From the NCBI GenBank assembly GCA_946222495.1, contig CAMICF010000011.1:1-25715 (forward strand): a DNA stretch of 25,715 nt, read 5' to 3'. The notes beneath the pieces were generated by a model. That model had not been told where the DNA came from. It saw nothing but the letters and a program-made list of their open reading frames with translations, and did no database searches. The position numbers and the translations under genes are program-made. Below, in pieces: positions 15,402-23,880 of the stretch; the first letter of the stretch is position 1; every line of letters begins with the position of its first letter. Source of the DNA: an uncultured Janibacter sp. GTDB lineage: Bacteria > Actinomycetota > Actinomycetes > Actinomycetales > Dermatophilaceae.

Positions 15402-16277
15402 GTGAGTTACCAAGCGGTAGGAGGCGGGCCCGGATCCGGGTGTGAGGTGTGCGGCAGTGTCGTGCGGGGCGAGGCGCTCCGGGGCGGCTGCGTCGTCGAG
15501 CGCTGCGAGCGGTGCGGCCACCTCCTGCGGGACCTGGGGCGCTGCCCGGCCGACCACCGTGATCTCGCCTACGGGGGCGAACCCACCCTCGATCGCATCC
15601 GCCTCGACCTGACGTACCGCGAGCTCGTCCGAGAGGGCGTGCCCGACCGGGTCTTCGAGATCGGCTACGGGGCGGGCTCGATGCTCCGTCGCTTCCACGA
15701 CGCCGGGTCCGCGGTGGCCGGGGTCGACCCGGACCAGCTGCAGATCGACGTCGACCCGGTCGTCCGGGAGGCCGGTGACCTGCGCGTCGGGGGCATCGAG
15801 GACACCGACGGTCTCCCGGGCGGGCAGGGGCTCGTCTACGGGATCCACGTCCTCGAGCACGTCACCGACCCGCACCGTGCGCTCGTCGCGTCCCACGACC
15901 TGCTCCGGCCGGGGGGCCGGGCCAGCTTCCTCACGCCGGCCGGCGACAGCGAGGGCGTCGACCGGTACGGCGCCGCGTGGTGGATGCTCGAGGACCCCAC
16001 CCACGTGCGCTTCTTCACCGCCGACTCCCTGGCGCGTGCCGCCGAGGCCGCCGGCTTCGTCGACGTGGAGGTCCGCCGTCTGCTCCTCGACAGCCTGAGC
16101 GTCGACGCCGCGAGCATCGCCCGAGCCGTCCGCCCGCGTCCCCGTCCGGGCGGGGTGCTCGGCTCGCGGGCCGTGCTCGCGGGGGCCCTGGCCACCCTTC
16201 CGCTCGTCCTCGGGCAGCGCATCGTGCGGCCGCGCACCCGCCCGACCCTCCAGCTCCTGGCCCGTCGGCCATCATGA
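15402..16277 (+). CDS. Class I SAM methyltransferase with N-terminal four-cysteine knuckle
   Basis: 291 residues. The N-terminus has two CxxC pairs (C14/C17 and C35/C38) that probably bind zinc, as in the zinc-knuckle methyltransferases of sugar and polyketide pathways. The catalytic domain shows VFEIGYGAGSMLRRF near residue 84 (SAM loop), VAGVDPDQLQ, HVLEHVTDPHRAL near residue 148 and DLLRPGGRASFLTP. A W-W-M-L-EDPTHVRFF segment is shared with sugar O-methyltransferase-like proteins. The GTG at 15402 is chosen because it follows the TAGGGT box at leaderless spacing and there is no ribosome site. The gene is followed within ten bases by a second methyltransferase and then AftD. Glycan methylation is likely; the acceptor is unknown. 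Confidence 0.82.
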   Translation: MSYQAVGGGPGSGCEVCGSVVRGEALRGGCVVERCERCGHLLRDLGRCPADHRDLAYGGEPTLDRIRLDLTYRELVREGVPDRVFEIGYGAGSMLRRFHDAGSAVAGVDPDQLQIDVDPVVREAGDLRVGGIEDTDGLPGGQGLVYGIHVLEHVTDPHRALVASHDLLRPGGRASFLTPAGDSEGVDRYGAAWWMLEDPTHVRFFTADSLARAAEAAGFVDVEVRRLLLDSLSVDAASIARAVRPRPRPGGVLGSRAVLAGALATLPLVLGQRIVRPRTRPTLQLLARRPS

Positions 16278-16287
16278 GGGCATGCCG

Positions 16288-17010
16288 ATGACCTCCTCAC
16301 CGACGCCGCGTCGTGGTGTGCGCCGCTCGGCGCGACTGTTCTCGGCCTTCCTCGTGGAGCAGACGGACCCGCACCGCTTCTACTCCGAGCTGGCCGAGGA
16401 CTCCCTGGCGCTGCTGCAGGAGCACACCGACCTCGTCGGCCGCACGGTGCTCGACGTCGGCGCGGGCCCCCGGGAGTTCGCCGAGGCCTTCCGCGCCGCC
16501 GGCGCCCGCTACGTCCCGGTCGACCACGACGCGGGCGTGCCGTCGGTGCGCGACGGGGGCGTCGTCGGTGACGCCCTTCGCCTGCCGTTGGCGGACGGAT
16601 CCGTCGACGTCGTCTTCTCGAGCAACATGTGGGAGCACGTCCCCGCGCCGGAGGCGGTGGCCGACGAGCTGCTGCGGGTGACGCGGCCGGGCGGCCTCGT
16701 CTTCCTCTCGTACACCAACTGGCTCTCGCCGTGGGGCGGCCACGAGACCTCGCCGTGGCACTGGTTCGGTGGGGAGCGGGCCATCCGCCGCTACGAGCGC
16801 AAGCACGGGCACCCCCCGAAGAACCGGGTCGGCGAGACGCTCCACCAGGTCACGGTGCGGCAGGGCCTGGACTGGGCCGCGGCCGCGGACGCCGACGTCC
16901 TCGCTGCCCGGCCCCGCTACCTGCCCGATGCCTGCGCTGCGGTCCTCCGCCTCCCGGGCGTGCGCGAGGTCGTCACCTGGAACCTGCTGCTCATCCTGCG
17001 GCGCCGATGA
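16288..17010 (+). CDS. Class I SAM methyltransferase (Rv0224c-like)
   Basis: About 240 residues. The SAM loop VLDVGAGPREFAEAF is near residue 53, GDALRLPLADGSVDVVFSSN near 90, then MWEHVPAPEAVADELLRVTRPGGLV. The downstream part is distinctive: YTNWLSPWGGHE, WHWFGGERA, and RKHGHPPKN before a C-terminal VTWNLLLIL. These segments and the opening RLFSAFLVEQTDPHRFY match my memory of M. tuberculosis Rv0224c closely, a methyltransferase two genes from the acyltransferase/AftD region. Starts at 16282 and 16288 are both possible. GAGGG at 16276-16280 is seven bases before 16288 but only one before 16282, so I prefer 16288. The stop overlaps the AftD start (ATGA). The substrate is unknown. Confidence 0.85.
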   Translation: MTSSPTPRRGVRRSARLFSAFLVEQTDPHRFYSELAEDSLALLQEHTDLVGRTVLDVGAGPREFAEAFRAAGARYVPVDHDAGVPSVRDGGVVGDALRLPLADGSVDVVFSSNMWEHVPAPEAVADELLRVTRPGGLVFLSYTNWLSPWGGHETSPWHWFGGERAIRRYERKHGHPPKNRVGETLHQVTVRQGLDWAAAADADVLAARPRYLPDACAAVLRLPGVREVVTWNLLLILRRR

Positions 17011-20000
17011 CGGTCGAGGCCCTCCGGCAGCGTCTGCAACGGGTCGTCGCCGTGCTCCTCGTCGGCGTGCTCCCGTGGCTCGTCGCACCCGGCCACCTCC
17101 AGCCGGACACGAAGACCGACCTCGTCCTCTCCCCGGCCCGGTACCTCCACCGAGCCCTGTGGGCCTGGAACGACCACACGGGCATCGGCGAGCTGCAGAA
17201 CCAGGCCTACGGGTACCTGTGGCCGATGGGCGCGGTCTTCCTCGCCGGCGACGCGGCGGGGATGCCCGGCTGGGCCGTGCAGCGGCTGTGGTGGACGATC
17301 CTCCTCGTCGTCGCCTTCGTGGGCGCGGAGCGGCTGGCCCGTCGGGTCGCCGGCCTGCCGACGATCCCCGCGCTGCTCGCCGCCGCCGCCTTCGCCCTGT
17401 CCCCGCGGGTGCTCACCGTCCTCGCGGAGATCTCGGTCGAGGTGTGGCCCTACGCCGTCGCGCCCTGGCTCGTGCTCGCGGCCCACCGCATGGTCGACCG
17501 CGGGGCGAAGGGGGCCGACCGTCGCCTCGGCGCCGCGGCCACCGGTCTGCTCGCCGCGTGCCTCGGCGGCGTCAATGCCACCGTCTCCCTCGTCGCCCTC
17601 GTGCCGGCCGCGGCCTGGATCCTCCTCGCGCCGCGGCACCGACGACGGGGCCGGGCCCTGGGCTGGTGGGTGCTCGGCGCGGCACTCGGGTCGCTGTGGT
17701 GGCTCGGGCCGCTCGTCGTCCTCGGGAAGTACTCCTACCCCTTCCTCGACCACATCGAGATCGCCTCCACGACGACGGCCGTGGCCTCGGTGACCAATGT
17801 CCTGCGTGGCACCGAGCACTGGATCGCCTTCATCCTCACCGGGGGCGACCACCCGACGTGGCAGAGCGGGTGGGTGCTCGCCCAGTCGGTCCCGGCGATC
17901 ATCGCGACCACCCTCCTCGCCGGCCTCGGCCTGGCCGGTCTCGTCCGCCGGCGGTCCGAGGCGGACGGCCCCGTCGCGGACGGCGCCGGTCTTGACGACA
18001 CCGGTTCCAACGACACCGAGATGACCGGAGCCGAGCCGCTCGGAGTGGCCGAGCGACCCGGCGGAGCGCACCTCACCCGGTGGGCGCTCGTCCTCGTCCT
18101 CGTGGGGACCATGGCGATGGCGGCGCCCCGGTCGGGGTCCGGCTCCGGGCCGTTGGCGGACCTCCTCCAGGGCCTGCTGGACGGCGAGCTGGCGCCCCTG
18201 CGCAACGTGCACAAGGCCGACCTGCTCGTGCGCCTGCCGATCGCGCTCGGCCTCGGTCTGCTGGCCCACTGGGCCACGCGGGTCGAGCGCGGGGCCGGGG
18301 CCGTCATGCGGCAGGTCGTCGTCGTGGCGAGCGTCTTCGCCGTCATCGGGAGCCTGTCTCCCGTGTGGCAGGGGCGCGTCGGTGACGTCTGGGCGCCGGA
18401 GGCCGTCCCGGCCACCTGGACCGAGGCGGCCCACGAGGTCGACGCGGCCGCCGAGGACCACGGCGGGACGACCCTCGTGCTGCCCGGCGCCCGCCAGGCG
18501 GACTTCACGTGGGGCCGCGTCACCGACGAGCCGCTGCGAGCGCTCGCGGCCTCCCCGGTGCTCACCAGGGCGGCCGCGCCCCTCGGGCACCCCGGGGCGA
18601 CCCGCATCCTCGACCACCTGGACAAGGTCGTCGCGACCGGTCGCAGCCAGCCGCACCTCGCCGACGGCCTGCGTCGCCTCGGCATCTCCCGCGTCGTCGT
18701 CCGCGGTGGGCTGAGCCCCGACCTCGGTGCCGTCGACGCGCAGCAGGCGGCGAAGACCCTCGAGGCCTCACCGGGGCTGACCCGGACCTGGCAGCAGGGC
18801 GAGGGGCCGGAGGAGATCAGTCTGTGGGAGCTCGACCGGCCAGCGGTACCGGCGACGACCGCGCCGGAGGACTCGGTCGTCCGGGCGCAGGCCTCCCCCG
18901 AGGGGTGGTTCGGCCTCGCCTCGGCAGGGCTCGTCGACCCGGACGCGCCGATGATCCTCGCCTCGTCCCGGGGCCCTGCGGACGTGCGCACCGACACCCT
19001 TCGCTGGCAGGCCCTCAACTCGGGTCGGGCACCGAGCCGCGGCAGCAGCCCGACCCTGCCGCGGGACGACCCTCGCCCCAAGACCATGGGGACCAAGGCG
19101 CTCGACCCCGTGGGCGCACCGGGGAGCGGCGTCGGCACGACCCGCTTCTGGACCGGGGTCTCCGACGTCTCGACGAGCTCGAGCGCCGCCGATCCCTTCG
19201 CCCCCGAGTGGCGCAGCGCCGGGGCGGGCGAGTCCGCGCTCGTCGACGGCGACCCCCAGACCGCCTGGGTCAGCGGCGACGGTGGGGCGCGGCAGCAGGT
19301 CACCCTCCGTCTCCCGGAGGGAGCCCGTCCGGACGCCCTGCTCGTCCACGAGGCCTTCGGCTGGGACCTCGGCCCGCTCACGTCCGTCTCGGTCGGGGAC
19401 AACAAGGGGACGAAGCCGAAGGGGTCGTGGACCTGGCGGGTCCCGCTCGACGGCAGCACGGGGCGAACCATCACCCTCGACCTGAGGACGAGGTCCGGCC
19501 AGGACGGGGTCCCGCCCGTCGGGATCCGCGAGCTCCAGCTCGAGGGCGGACCCACCGTCGGTACCGGCCTGTCCGTCCCGGGGAAGGGCGGTCCCGTCCT
19601 GCTCACCCGGGACCCCAGGGCAGGCGCGAACCTCCTGGCGGGCGAAGACCCCTCGAACCTCGTGCGCCGCGTGGGGACGCTCCCGACGAGCCGGGTCGAG
19701 GCCGCCGTCCGCACCCGGCCGGACGAGTCCGGGCAGGACATCGTCACCGCACCGTGGACGCTCCACGGCAGCACGCTGCCCGACGGGGCCGACCGTGCGA
19801 GCACCCTGGAGGACTGGCCCGTCGCCGCCGTCGACGGGGACCCCGAGACGAGCTGGAGCCCGTCCGCGGGCGTGGGGGAGCCCACACTGGCGCTCGACCT
19901 CGGTGCGAAGCGTCGCGTCGAGACGATCCGGCTCTCGCGCTCCGTGGGGTCGGTGACCGTGGCGACCGACTCCGGCCGATACGTCCTCCCGGCGGGCACC

Positions 20001-21083
20001 GAGCTGACGATCCCCGCCCAGGACACCCGCCGTCTGGATCTCCACTTCACGCGGCCGCCGGACCGCGCGGCCTGGTCCGCCCCCGAGGTCAGCCTCCCCG
20101 GGGTCGAGGGCCCTCAGGACGAGGTCCGGCTCGAGTGCACCGGTGCCGGCTCGGTCGGCCGTCGCGACGGCAGCATCGGGCTGGGGCTGACCGCCTCCCG
20201 GGCGAAGCTCATCGCAGGGGAGACCGTCCCGGCCACCTCCTGCGGGGACCTGCCCGCCGGCGACGGGGACATCACCGCCGCGGGCGTGGCCGGGCTCGTC
20301 CCCGAGCGGGTGGCGCTCGTGCCCACGGGCTGGACGGCACCGGAGGTGGGCACCACGCGCTCGGTCTCGGCCGATCGGGCGCACGCCGGCGAGTGGACCT
20401 TCGACGTGGGGCAGGGGGAGCGCTCGCTCCTCGTCCTCAGCCAGGGCGCGAACGAGGGCTGGCGCGCGGTCGACGAGGACGGCGAGGAGCTGCGCTCCAC
20501 GACCGTCGACGGGTGGCGCCAGGCCTTCGTCCTGCCCGAGGGCGGGGACACCGCGGTCCACGTCGAGTTCACGCCGAACGCCGACCACCGGATCGCCCTC
20601 GGCCTCGGCGCCGGGGCGGCGGGGCTGCTCGCCCTGTGGCTCATCGCCGAGCTGCTCCTGCGCCGGCGACGCCCGGCGGAGGTCCCTGCGGGGGCCGTGC
20701 CGGAGCAGCCGGCCGAGCCGGTCGCCGGGGCCGCGCTCTCGGGCGCGGTCGCCCCCTTCGTCCTCGCCGGTGCCGTCCTCGGCGGGCTCGTCGGGTTCGT
20801 CGTCGCGGGCCCCCTCGGGCTCCTCGCCGGCGCCGTCGGCGCACTGGTGCCGGTGAGGGTGCGGGCACTGTCGGTGGCCGTGGTCCTCGCCGGGGCGGGA
20901 GTCGCGCTCTCGGTGCTCGGCGTGGCCGAGCGTCAGTCCGTCGGGTCCTGGGCCTCGCAGGGGTTGGGGGCGTTCACTCTCGGGGTGCTGGCTGCGGCTC
21001 TGCTGCGCGCGGGCGCCGGTGGGCGAGGGCGAGCACCGGACGCTCCAGGAGGTTCCACGACAGATGGGCCAGACCCACGCTGA
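17007..21083 (+). CDS. aftD: Alpha-(1->3)-arabinofuranosyltransferase AftD homologue (GT-C)
   Basis: 1358 residues, close to the about 1400 of mycobacterial AftD. The start LQPDTKTDLVLSPARYLHRA, then QNQAYGYLWPMGAVF, GMPGWAVQRLWW and AAFALSPRVLTVL reproduce the Rv0236c N-terminus as I remember it. AftD is an integral membrane enzyme that adds alpha-1,3-arabinofuranosyl branches from decaprenyl-phosphate arabinose outside the membrane. About eleven helices occupy residues 14-460, with D34, K36 and D38 in the first loop. Outside modules resemble F5/8 carbohydrate-binding domains at about 730-850 (DGDPQTAWVSGD) and 918-1020 (DGDPETSWSP). The DUF3367-like end (VLSQGANEGWRAV, VDGWRQAFVLP) leads to four or five last helices. 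The ATG at 17007 is in an ATGA overlap with the methyltransferase. Its last 110 bases overlap the convergent acyltransferase. In an organism without mycolate arabinogalactan the acceptor would be a different arabinan. Confidence 0.88.
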   Translation: MTVEALRQRLQRVVAVLLVGVLPWLVAPGHLQPDTKTDLVLSPARYLHRALWAWNDHTGIGELQNQAYGYLWPMGAVFLAGDAAGMPGWAVQRLWWTILLVVAFVGAERLARRVAGLPTIPALLAAAAFALSPRVLTVLAEISVEVWPYAVAPWLVLAAHRMVDRGAKGADRRLGAAATGLLAACLGGVNATVSLVALVPAAAWILLAPRHRRRGRALGWWVLGAALGSLWWLGPLVVLGKYSYPFLDHIEIASTTTAVASVTNVLRGTEHWIAFILTGGDHPTWQSGWVLAQSVPAIIATTLLAGLGLAGLVRRRSEADGPVADGAGLDDTGSNDTEMTGAEPLGVAERPGGAHLTRWALVLVLVGTMAMAAPRSGSGSGPLADLLQGLLDGELAPLRNVHKADLLVRLPIALGLGLLAHWATRVERGAGAVMRQVVVVASVFAVIGSLSPVWQGRVGDVWAPEAVPATWTEAAHEVDAAAEDHGGTTLVLPGARQADFTWGRVTDEPLRALAASPVLTRAAAPLGHPGATRILDHLDKVVATGRSQPHLADGLRRLGISRVVVRGGLSPDLGAVDAQQAAKTLEASPGLTRTWQQGEGPEEISLWELDRPAVPATTAPEDSVVRAQASPEGWFGLASAGLVDPDAPMILASSRGPADVRTDTLRWQALNSGRAPSRGSSPTLPRDDPRPKTMGTKALDPVGAPGSGVGTTRFWTGVSDVSTSSSAADPFAPEWRSAGAGESALVDGDPQTAWVSGDGGARQQVTLRLPEGARPDALLVHEAFGWDLGPLTSVSVGDNKGTKPKGSWTWRVPLDGSTGRTITLDLRTRSGQDGVPPVGIRELQLEGGPTVGTGLSVPGKGGPVLLTRDPRAGANLLAGEDPSNLVRRVGTLPTSRVEAAVRTRPDESGQDIVTAPWTLHGSTLPDGADRASTLEDWPVAAVDGDPETSWSPSAGVGEPTLALDLGAKRRVETIRLSRSVGSVTVATDSGRYVLPAGTELTIPAQDTRRLDLHFTRPPDRAAWSAPEVSLPGVEGPQDEVRLECTGAGSVGRRDGSIGLGLTASRAKLIAGETVPATSCGDLPAGDGDITAAGVAGLVPERVALVPTGWTAPEVGTTRSVSADRAHAGEWTFDVGQGERSLLVLSQGANEGWRAVDEDGEELRSTTVDGWRQAFVLPEGGDTAVHVEFTPNADHRIALGLGAGAAGLLALWLIAELLLRRRRPAEVPAGAVPEQPAEPVAGAALSGAVAPFVLAGAVLGGLVGFVVAGPLGLLAGAVGALVPVRVRALSVAVVLAGAGVALSVLGVAERQSVGSWASQGLGAFTLGVLAAALLRAGAGGRGRAPDAPGGSTTDGPDPR

Positions 21084-22191
21084 GCACGGTGACGAGCACC
21101 AGCGTCAGGGCGAAGGGAGCGGCGAAGAGCTCCAGGTCGAGCAGCGCGAAGACCACCTGCAGGACGAGCACGTGCCAGAGGAAGATCGCGTAGGAGATGT
21201 CCCCGAGCCAGCGCACGACACCGGCGAGGGGGGAGGCGGCGAGCACCTCGGTCAGCCCGCGGGTCGTCGCCGCGAGCAGCAGGCACAGCGCCACCAGCCC
21301 GTAGAGGACCTCGGCGACGAGTGCCTCGCCACCGGACGCGGGCTCGAGACCACGCGGTCCGGCGACGGGGGTGGACGAGACCACCCACAGCACCCCCGCG
21401 AGTGCGGCGAGCGTGCCCGGGCTCGTGCGCACGACCTCGAGGAGGGGTCGTTGCGAGACGGGGGCCCCGGCCCGCTCGGCCTCGACGACGACGGCGACCG
21501 CGGCGCCGAGCGCGAACCACGCCGCGTGGCCGGCGGCCGATGTCGAGAGCACGCCGGCGAGGGTGCCGTTCGGGACGAGTCCGGCGACGAGCTGGACGAG
21601 GAGACCGAGCCCGCCGATCACACCGAGGAGGAGGAGCAGGCGCCGGGCCGATGCCGTCGGCGTGGCCCCCTTCGTCAGGGGAGCCAGGGCCGCCGCGACG
21701 AGGGGGAGGAGGACGTAGAAGGTCACCTCGGTCGTCAGGCTCCACGTCTGCGTGAAGGACTGGAAGGTCTCGCCCGTCCAGCCCTGCCCGATGACGAGGT
21801 GGACGAGGACCATGGGGGCGTCGAGGCCGTCGGCCGCCGCCCCGCCGATGACGGCGGCCGCCACGACGACGCCGAGCAGGGCGAGGAGATAGGCCGGCAG
21901 GATCCGCGCGGCACGCCGGAGGAGATAGGTGCCCGCTGACCAGGGGACGGTCTCGCCGAGGGCCCGCCGCACGAAGGGGGTCGACAGCAGGAAGGCGGAG
22001 AGGGCGAAGAAGACCGCCACCCCGAGCTCGCCGCGCGCGGACAGCCCACCGACGACACCCTCCGCGCTGGCGCCGGACCAGAAGGCCACGTGGGAGAGCA
22101 GGACGAGCCACGCCGCGACCGCGCGGAGGAGGTCGAGGCCGAGCATCCGTGACCGGGATCGCACGTCCGGGCCGAGGTCGTCACCTACCAT
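20974..22191 (-). CDS. Acyltransferase 3 family membrane protein
   Basis: About 405 residues, with the single acyltransferase-3 domain and no SGNH tail. LGLDLLRAVAAWLVLLSHVA opens the first helix (the His is the catalytic candidate), GVAVFFALSAFLLSTPFV and TYLLRRAARILPAYLL follow with the loop arginines, then QTWSLTTEVTFYVLLP, and the C-terminus ends LSWNLLERPVLALA, all standard for the family. About ten helices. It would acylate a glycan as it is exported. The size and company (methyltransferase, GT4, AftD) fit M. tuberculosis Rv0228. The start is uncertain: ATG at 22191 has no ribosome site, and ATG at 22146 is directly before the family motif. The last 110 bases lie opposite the AftD 3' end in a tail-to-tail overlap. 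Confidence 0.85.
   Translation of the reverse strand: MVGDDLGPDVRSRSRMLGLDLLRAVAAWLVLLSHVAFWSGASAEGVVGGLSARGELGVAVFFALSAFLLSTPFVRRALGETVPWSAGTYLLRRAARILPAYLLALLGVVVAAAVIGGAAADGLDAPMVLVHLVIGQGWTGETFQSFTQTWSLTTEVTFYVLLPLVAAALAPLTKGATPTASARRLLLLLGVIGGLGLLVQLVAGLVPNGTLAGVLSTSAAGHAAWFALGAAVAVVVEAERAGAPVSQRPLLEVVRTSPGTLAALAGVLWVVSSTPVAGPRGLEPASGGEALVAEVLYGLVALCLLLAATTRGLTEVLAASPLAGVVRWLGDISYAIFLWHVLVLQVVFALLDLELFAAPFALTLVLVTVLSVGLAHLSWNLLERPVLALAHRRPRAAEPQPAPRE
22186..22191 (+). promoter_or_regulatory. Candidate -10 box (TACCAT) for the heptose operon
   Basis: TACCAT fits TANNNT, would start transcription near 22198 and give a leader of about 37 bases to the hddA ATG. It lies on top of the divergent acyltransferase start codon if that gene begins at 22191. 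No -35 is visible. Confidence 0.3.
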
Positions 22192-22221
22192 TCGGTAATC
22201 ACAGGCTCGATTGTGCTTCAT

Positions 22222-22230
22222 GAGAGGGAG
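22222..22230 (+). promoter_or_regulatory. Ribosome binding site deciding the hddA start
   Basis: GAGAGGGAG ends four bases before the ATG at 22235. It rules out the TTG eight codons upstream, whose extension would lie on top of this site. Confidence 0.6.
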
Positions 22231-22234
22231 ATCC

Positions 22235-23278
22235 ATGACCCTGCGCCCGGTTCTTCGTGCGCGCGCACCCCTGCGGGTGAGCTTCGCCGGCGGCGGCACG
22301 GACGTTGCTCCCTTCCCCGAGCGGGAAGGGGGAGCGGTCCTCAGCGCGACGATCGGCAGCTATGCCTACGCGACCCTGCGCCCCCGCGACGACGGGCACA
22401 TCACCGTCGAGTCCCACGACTACGGCACCTCCATCGGCTACGACGTCGGGGCGCCCCTCGTCCTGGACGGTGAGCTCGACCTGCCCAAGGCGGCGATCGC
22501 CAGGATCACGACCCTCGACGGCGCGCTGCCGTCCGACGGCTTCGACCTCTTCCTCCACACCAACGCCCCGCCCGGGTCCGGCCTGGGCAGCTCGAGCGCC
22601 GTCATGGTCGCGGTCATCGACCTCGTGGCCCGGCACTGCGGGCTCGACCTCGGCCCCCACGAGATCGCCGAGCTGGCCTACCGGCTGGAGCGGGACGACC
22701 TCGCCATCCCCGGCGGGTTCCAGGACCAGTACGCGGCGGCCTTCGGCGGCTTCAACTTCATGGAGTTCCGCAAGGACGGCGAGGTGGTCGTCAACCCGCT
22801 GCGCGTGCGTCCCGACACCGTGCACGAGCTGGAGCACAACATGCTGCTGGCCTACACCGGCCGGACGCGCGTCAGCGACCACATCATCGAGGACCAGGTC
22901 TCCCGGTACGAGACCGGCAACGAGGACGCGGTCGCCGGCCTGCGGGCCCAGCGCGACCTGGCGGATGCGATGCGCATCGCGCTGCTCCGGGGCAAGGTCG
23001 ACGAGATCGGCCATCTCCTCGGGGAGGCCTGGCGGGAGAAGCAGCGGATGTCCTCGCGGATCACCACCCCGCTCATCTCGGAGGCCGTCGACCTCGCGCT
23101 GAAGTCCGGGGCGCTCGGCGGCAAGGTCACCGGTGCCGGTGGTGGCGGCCACATGATCTTCATCTGCGAGTTCGAGCGACGGCACGTCGTCGCCGACGCG
23201 CTGCTCGGGATCGGGCTCTCCGTCTCCGAGTTCACCTTCACCAAGCACGGCGTCACGACCTGGAAGGGCCAGAAATGA
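22235..23278 (+). CDS. hddA: D-glycero-alpha-D-manno-heptose-7-phosphate kinase
   Basis: 347 residues of the GHMP kinase family. It phosphorylates heptose 7-phosphate at C1 with ATP, the second step of the GDP-heptose route. Motif 1 is RAPLRVSFAGGGTDVAPF at residues 8-25. The ATP-binding motif 2 is APPGSGLGSSSAVMVAVID at about residue 109, and motif 3 is GGKVTGAGGGGHMIFI near residue 296. The AGGGTD opening and FQDQYAAAFGGFNFM near 161 are characteristic of the heptose/fucose branch and of HddA rather than galactokinase. The ATG at 22235 is set by a strong ribosome site. The stop overlaps gmhA (ATGA), and gmhB follows. The pair with gmhA makes a fucokinase unlikely. Mycobacteria carry the same three genes (Rv0113-Rv0115). 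Confidence 0.9.
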   Translation: MTLRPVLRARAPLRVSFAGGGTDVAPFPEREGGAVLSATIGSYAYATLRPRDDGHITVESHDYGTSIGYDVGAPLVLDGELDLPKAAIARITTLDGALPSDGFDLFLHTNAPPGSGLGSSSAVMVAVIDLVARHCGLDLGPHEIAELAYRLERDDLAIPGGFQDQYAAAFGGFNFMEFRKDGEVVVNPLRVRPDTVHELEHNMLLAYTGRTRVSDHIIEDQVSRYETGNEDAVAGLRAQRDLADAMRIALLRGKVDEIGHLLGEAWREKQRMSSRITTPLISEAVDLALKSGALGGKVTGAGGGGHMIFICEFERRHVVADALLGIGLSVSEFTFTKHGVTTWKGQK

Positions 23279-23880
23279 CGGAGCACACGCGCGACGACCT
23301 CGTCGCCCGACAGCTCGACGCGGGCATCTCCGCGTGGGGCGAGCTCGCCGCGCAGCTCACCGCGCCGGAGTCCCGCGACCGTGCCCACGCGGCCGGCGAG
23401 GTGGTGCTCGAGGCGCTCCGAGCCGGCCGGACCCTGCTCGTCGCGGGCAACGGCGGGAGCGCCGCCATCGCCAGCCACGTCGCCGCCGAGTTCCTCGGCA
23501 AGTGCGTCCGGGACCGCCACCCGCTCCCGGCGATCAGCCTCGCGGAGTCCCACTCCTCACTCACCGCGATCGGCAACGACTACGGCTTCGACCAGGTCTT
23601 CCTCCGGGGCGTGCAGGCCTTCGGGCGCCCGGGCGACGTCTTCCTCGCGATGTCCACCTCGGGGTCCAGCCCCAACGTCATCGCCGCGCTCGACGAGGCC
23701 AGGCGACGTGGGCTCGCCACGATCCTCATGACGGGCGCGAAGGGGGCCGGCCAGCACGAGCACGCCGACCACCTGCTCGTCGTGCCGTCCGTGGAGACCC
23801 CCCGCATCCAGGAGGTCCACATGCTGTGGGCCCACGCCTGGTGCGAGGCCGTCGACCACGCGATGCAGGAGCCGAGCTGA
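23275..23880 (+). CDS. gmhA: Sedoheptulose-7-phosphate isomerase
   Basis: 201 residues, a single SIS (sugar isomerase) domain. It converts sedoheptulose 7-phosphate to D-glycero-D-manno-heptose 7-phosphate, the first step of the pathway. AGNGGSAAIASHVAAEFLGK at about residue 58 contains the catalytic glutamate region (E65 in E. coli GmhA). STSGSSPNVIAALDEA near 128 binds the phosphate. RIQEVHMLWAHAWCEAVDHA holds the histidine equivalent to E. coli H180. AESHSSLTAIGNDY is also typical. Length is normal for the family (about 190-200). The start shares four bases with the hddA stop and the end overlaps the proposed gmhB start, so all three should be made in step. Confidence 0.93.
   Translation: MTEHTRDDLVARQLDAGISAWGELAAQLTAPESRDRAHAAGEVVLEALRAGRTLLVAGNGGSAAIASHVAAEFLGKCVRDRHPLPAISLAESHSSLTAIGNDYGFDQVFLRGVQAFGRPGDVFLAMSTSGSSPNVIAALDEARRRGLATILMTGAKGAGQHEHADHLLVVPSVETPRIQEVHMLWAHAWCEAVDHAMQEPS

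Noticed and set aside
15348..16004. Upstream extension of the minus-strand GT4 to 16004
   Set aside because: The extension is opposite the four-cysteine methyltransferase. The ATG at 15347 has a GAGGAG site and is followed at once by the GT4 N-terminal strand.
16629..17006. Upstream extension of the AftD frame
   Set aside because: It lies entirely on the methyltransferase gene in another frame and is Arg/Pro/Gly-rich nonsense. The ATGA overlap at 17007 gives the start.
17735..20050. Long Ser/Pro/Arg-rich minus-strand frame inside the AftD gene
   Set aside because: Shadow frame. The AftD reading has family motifs across its whole length and better third-position GC.
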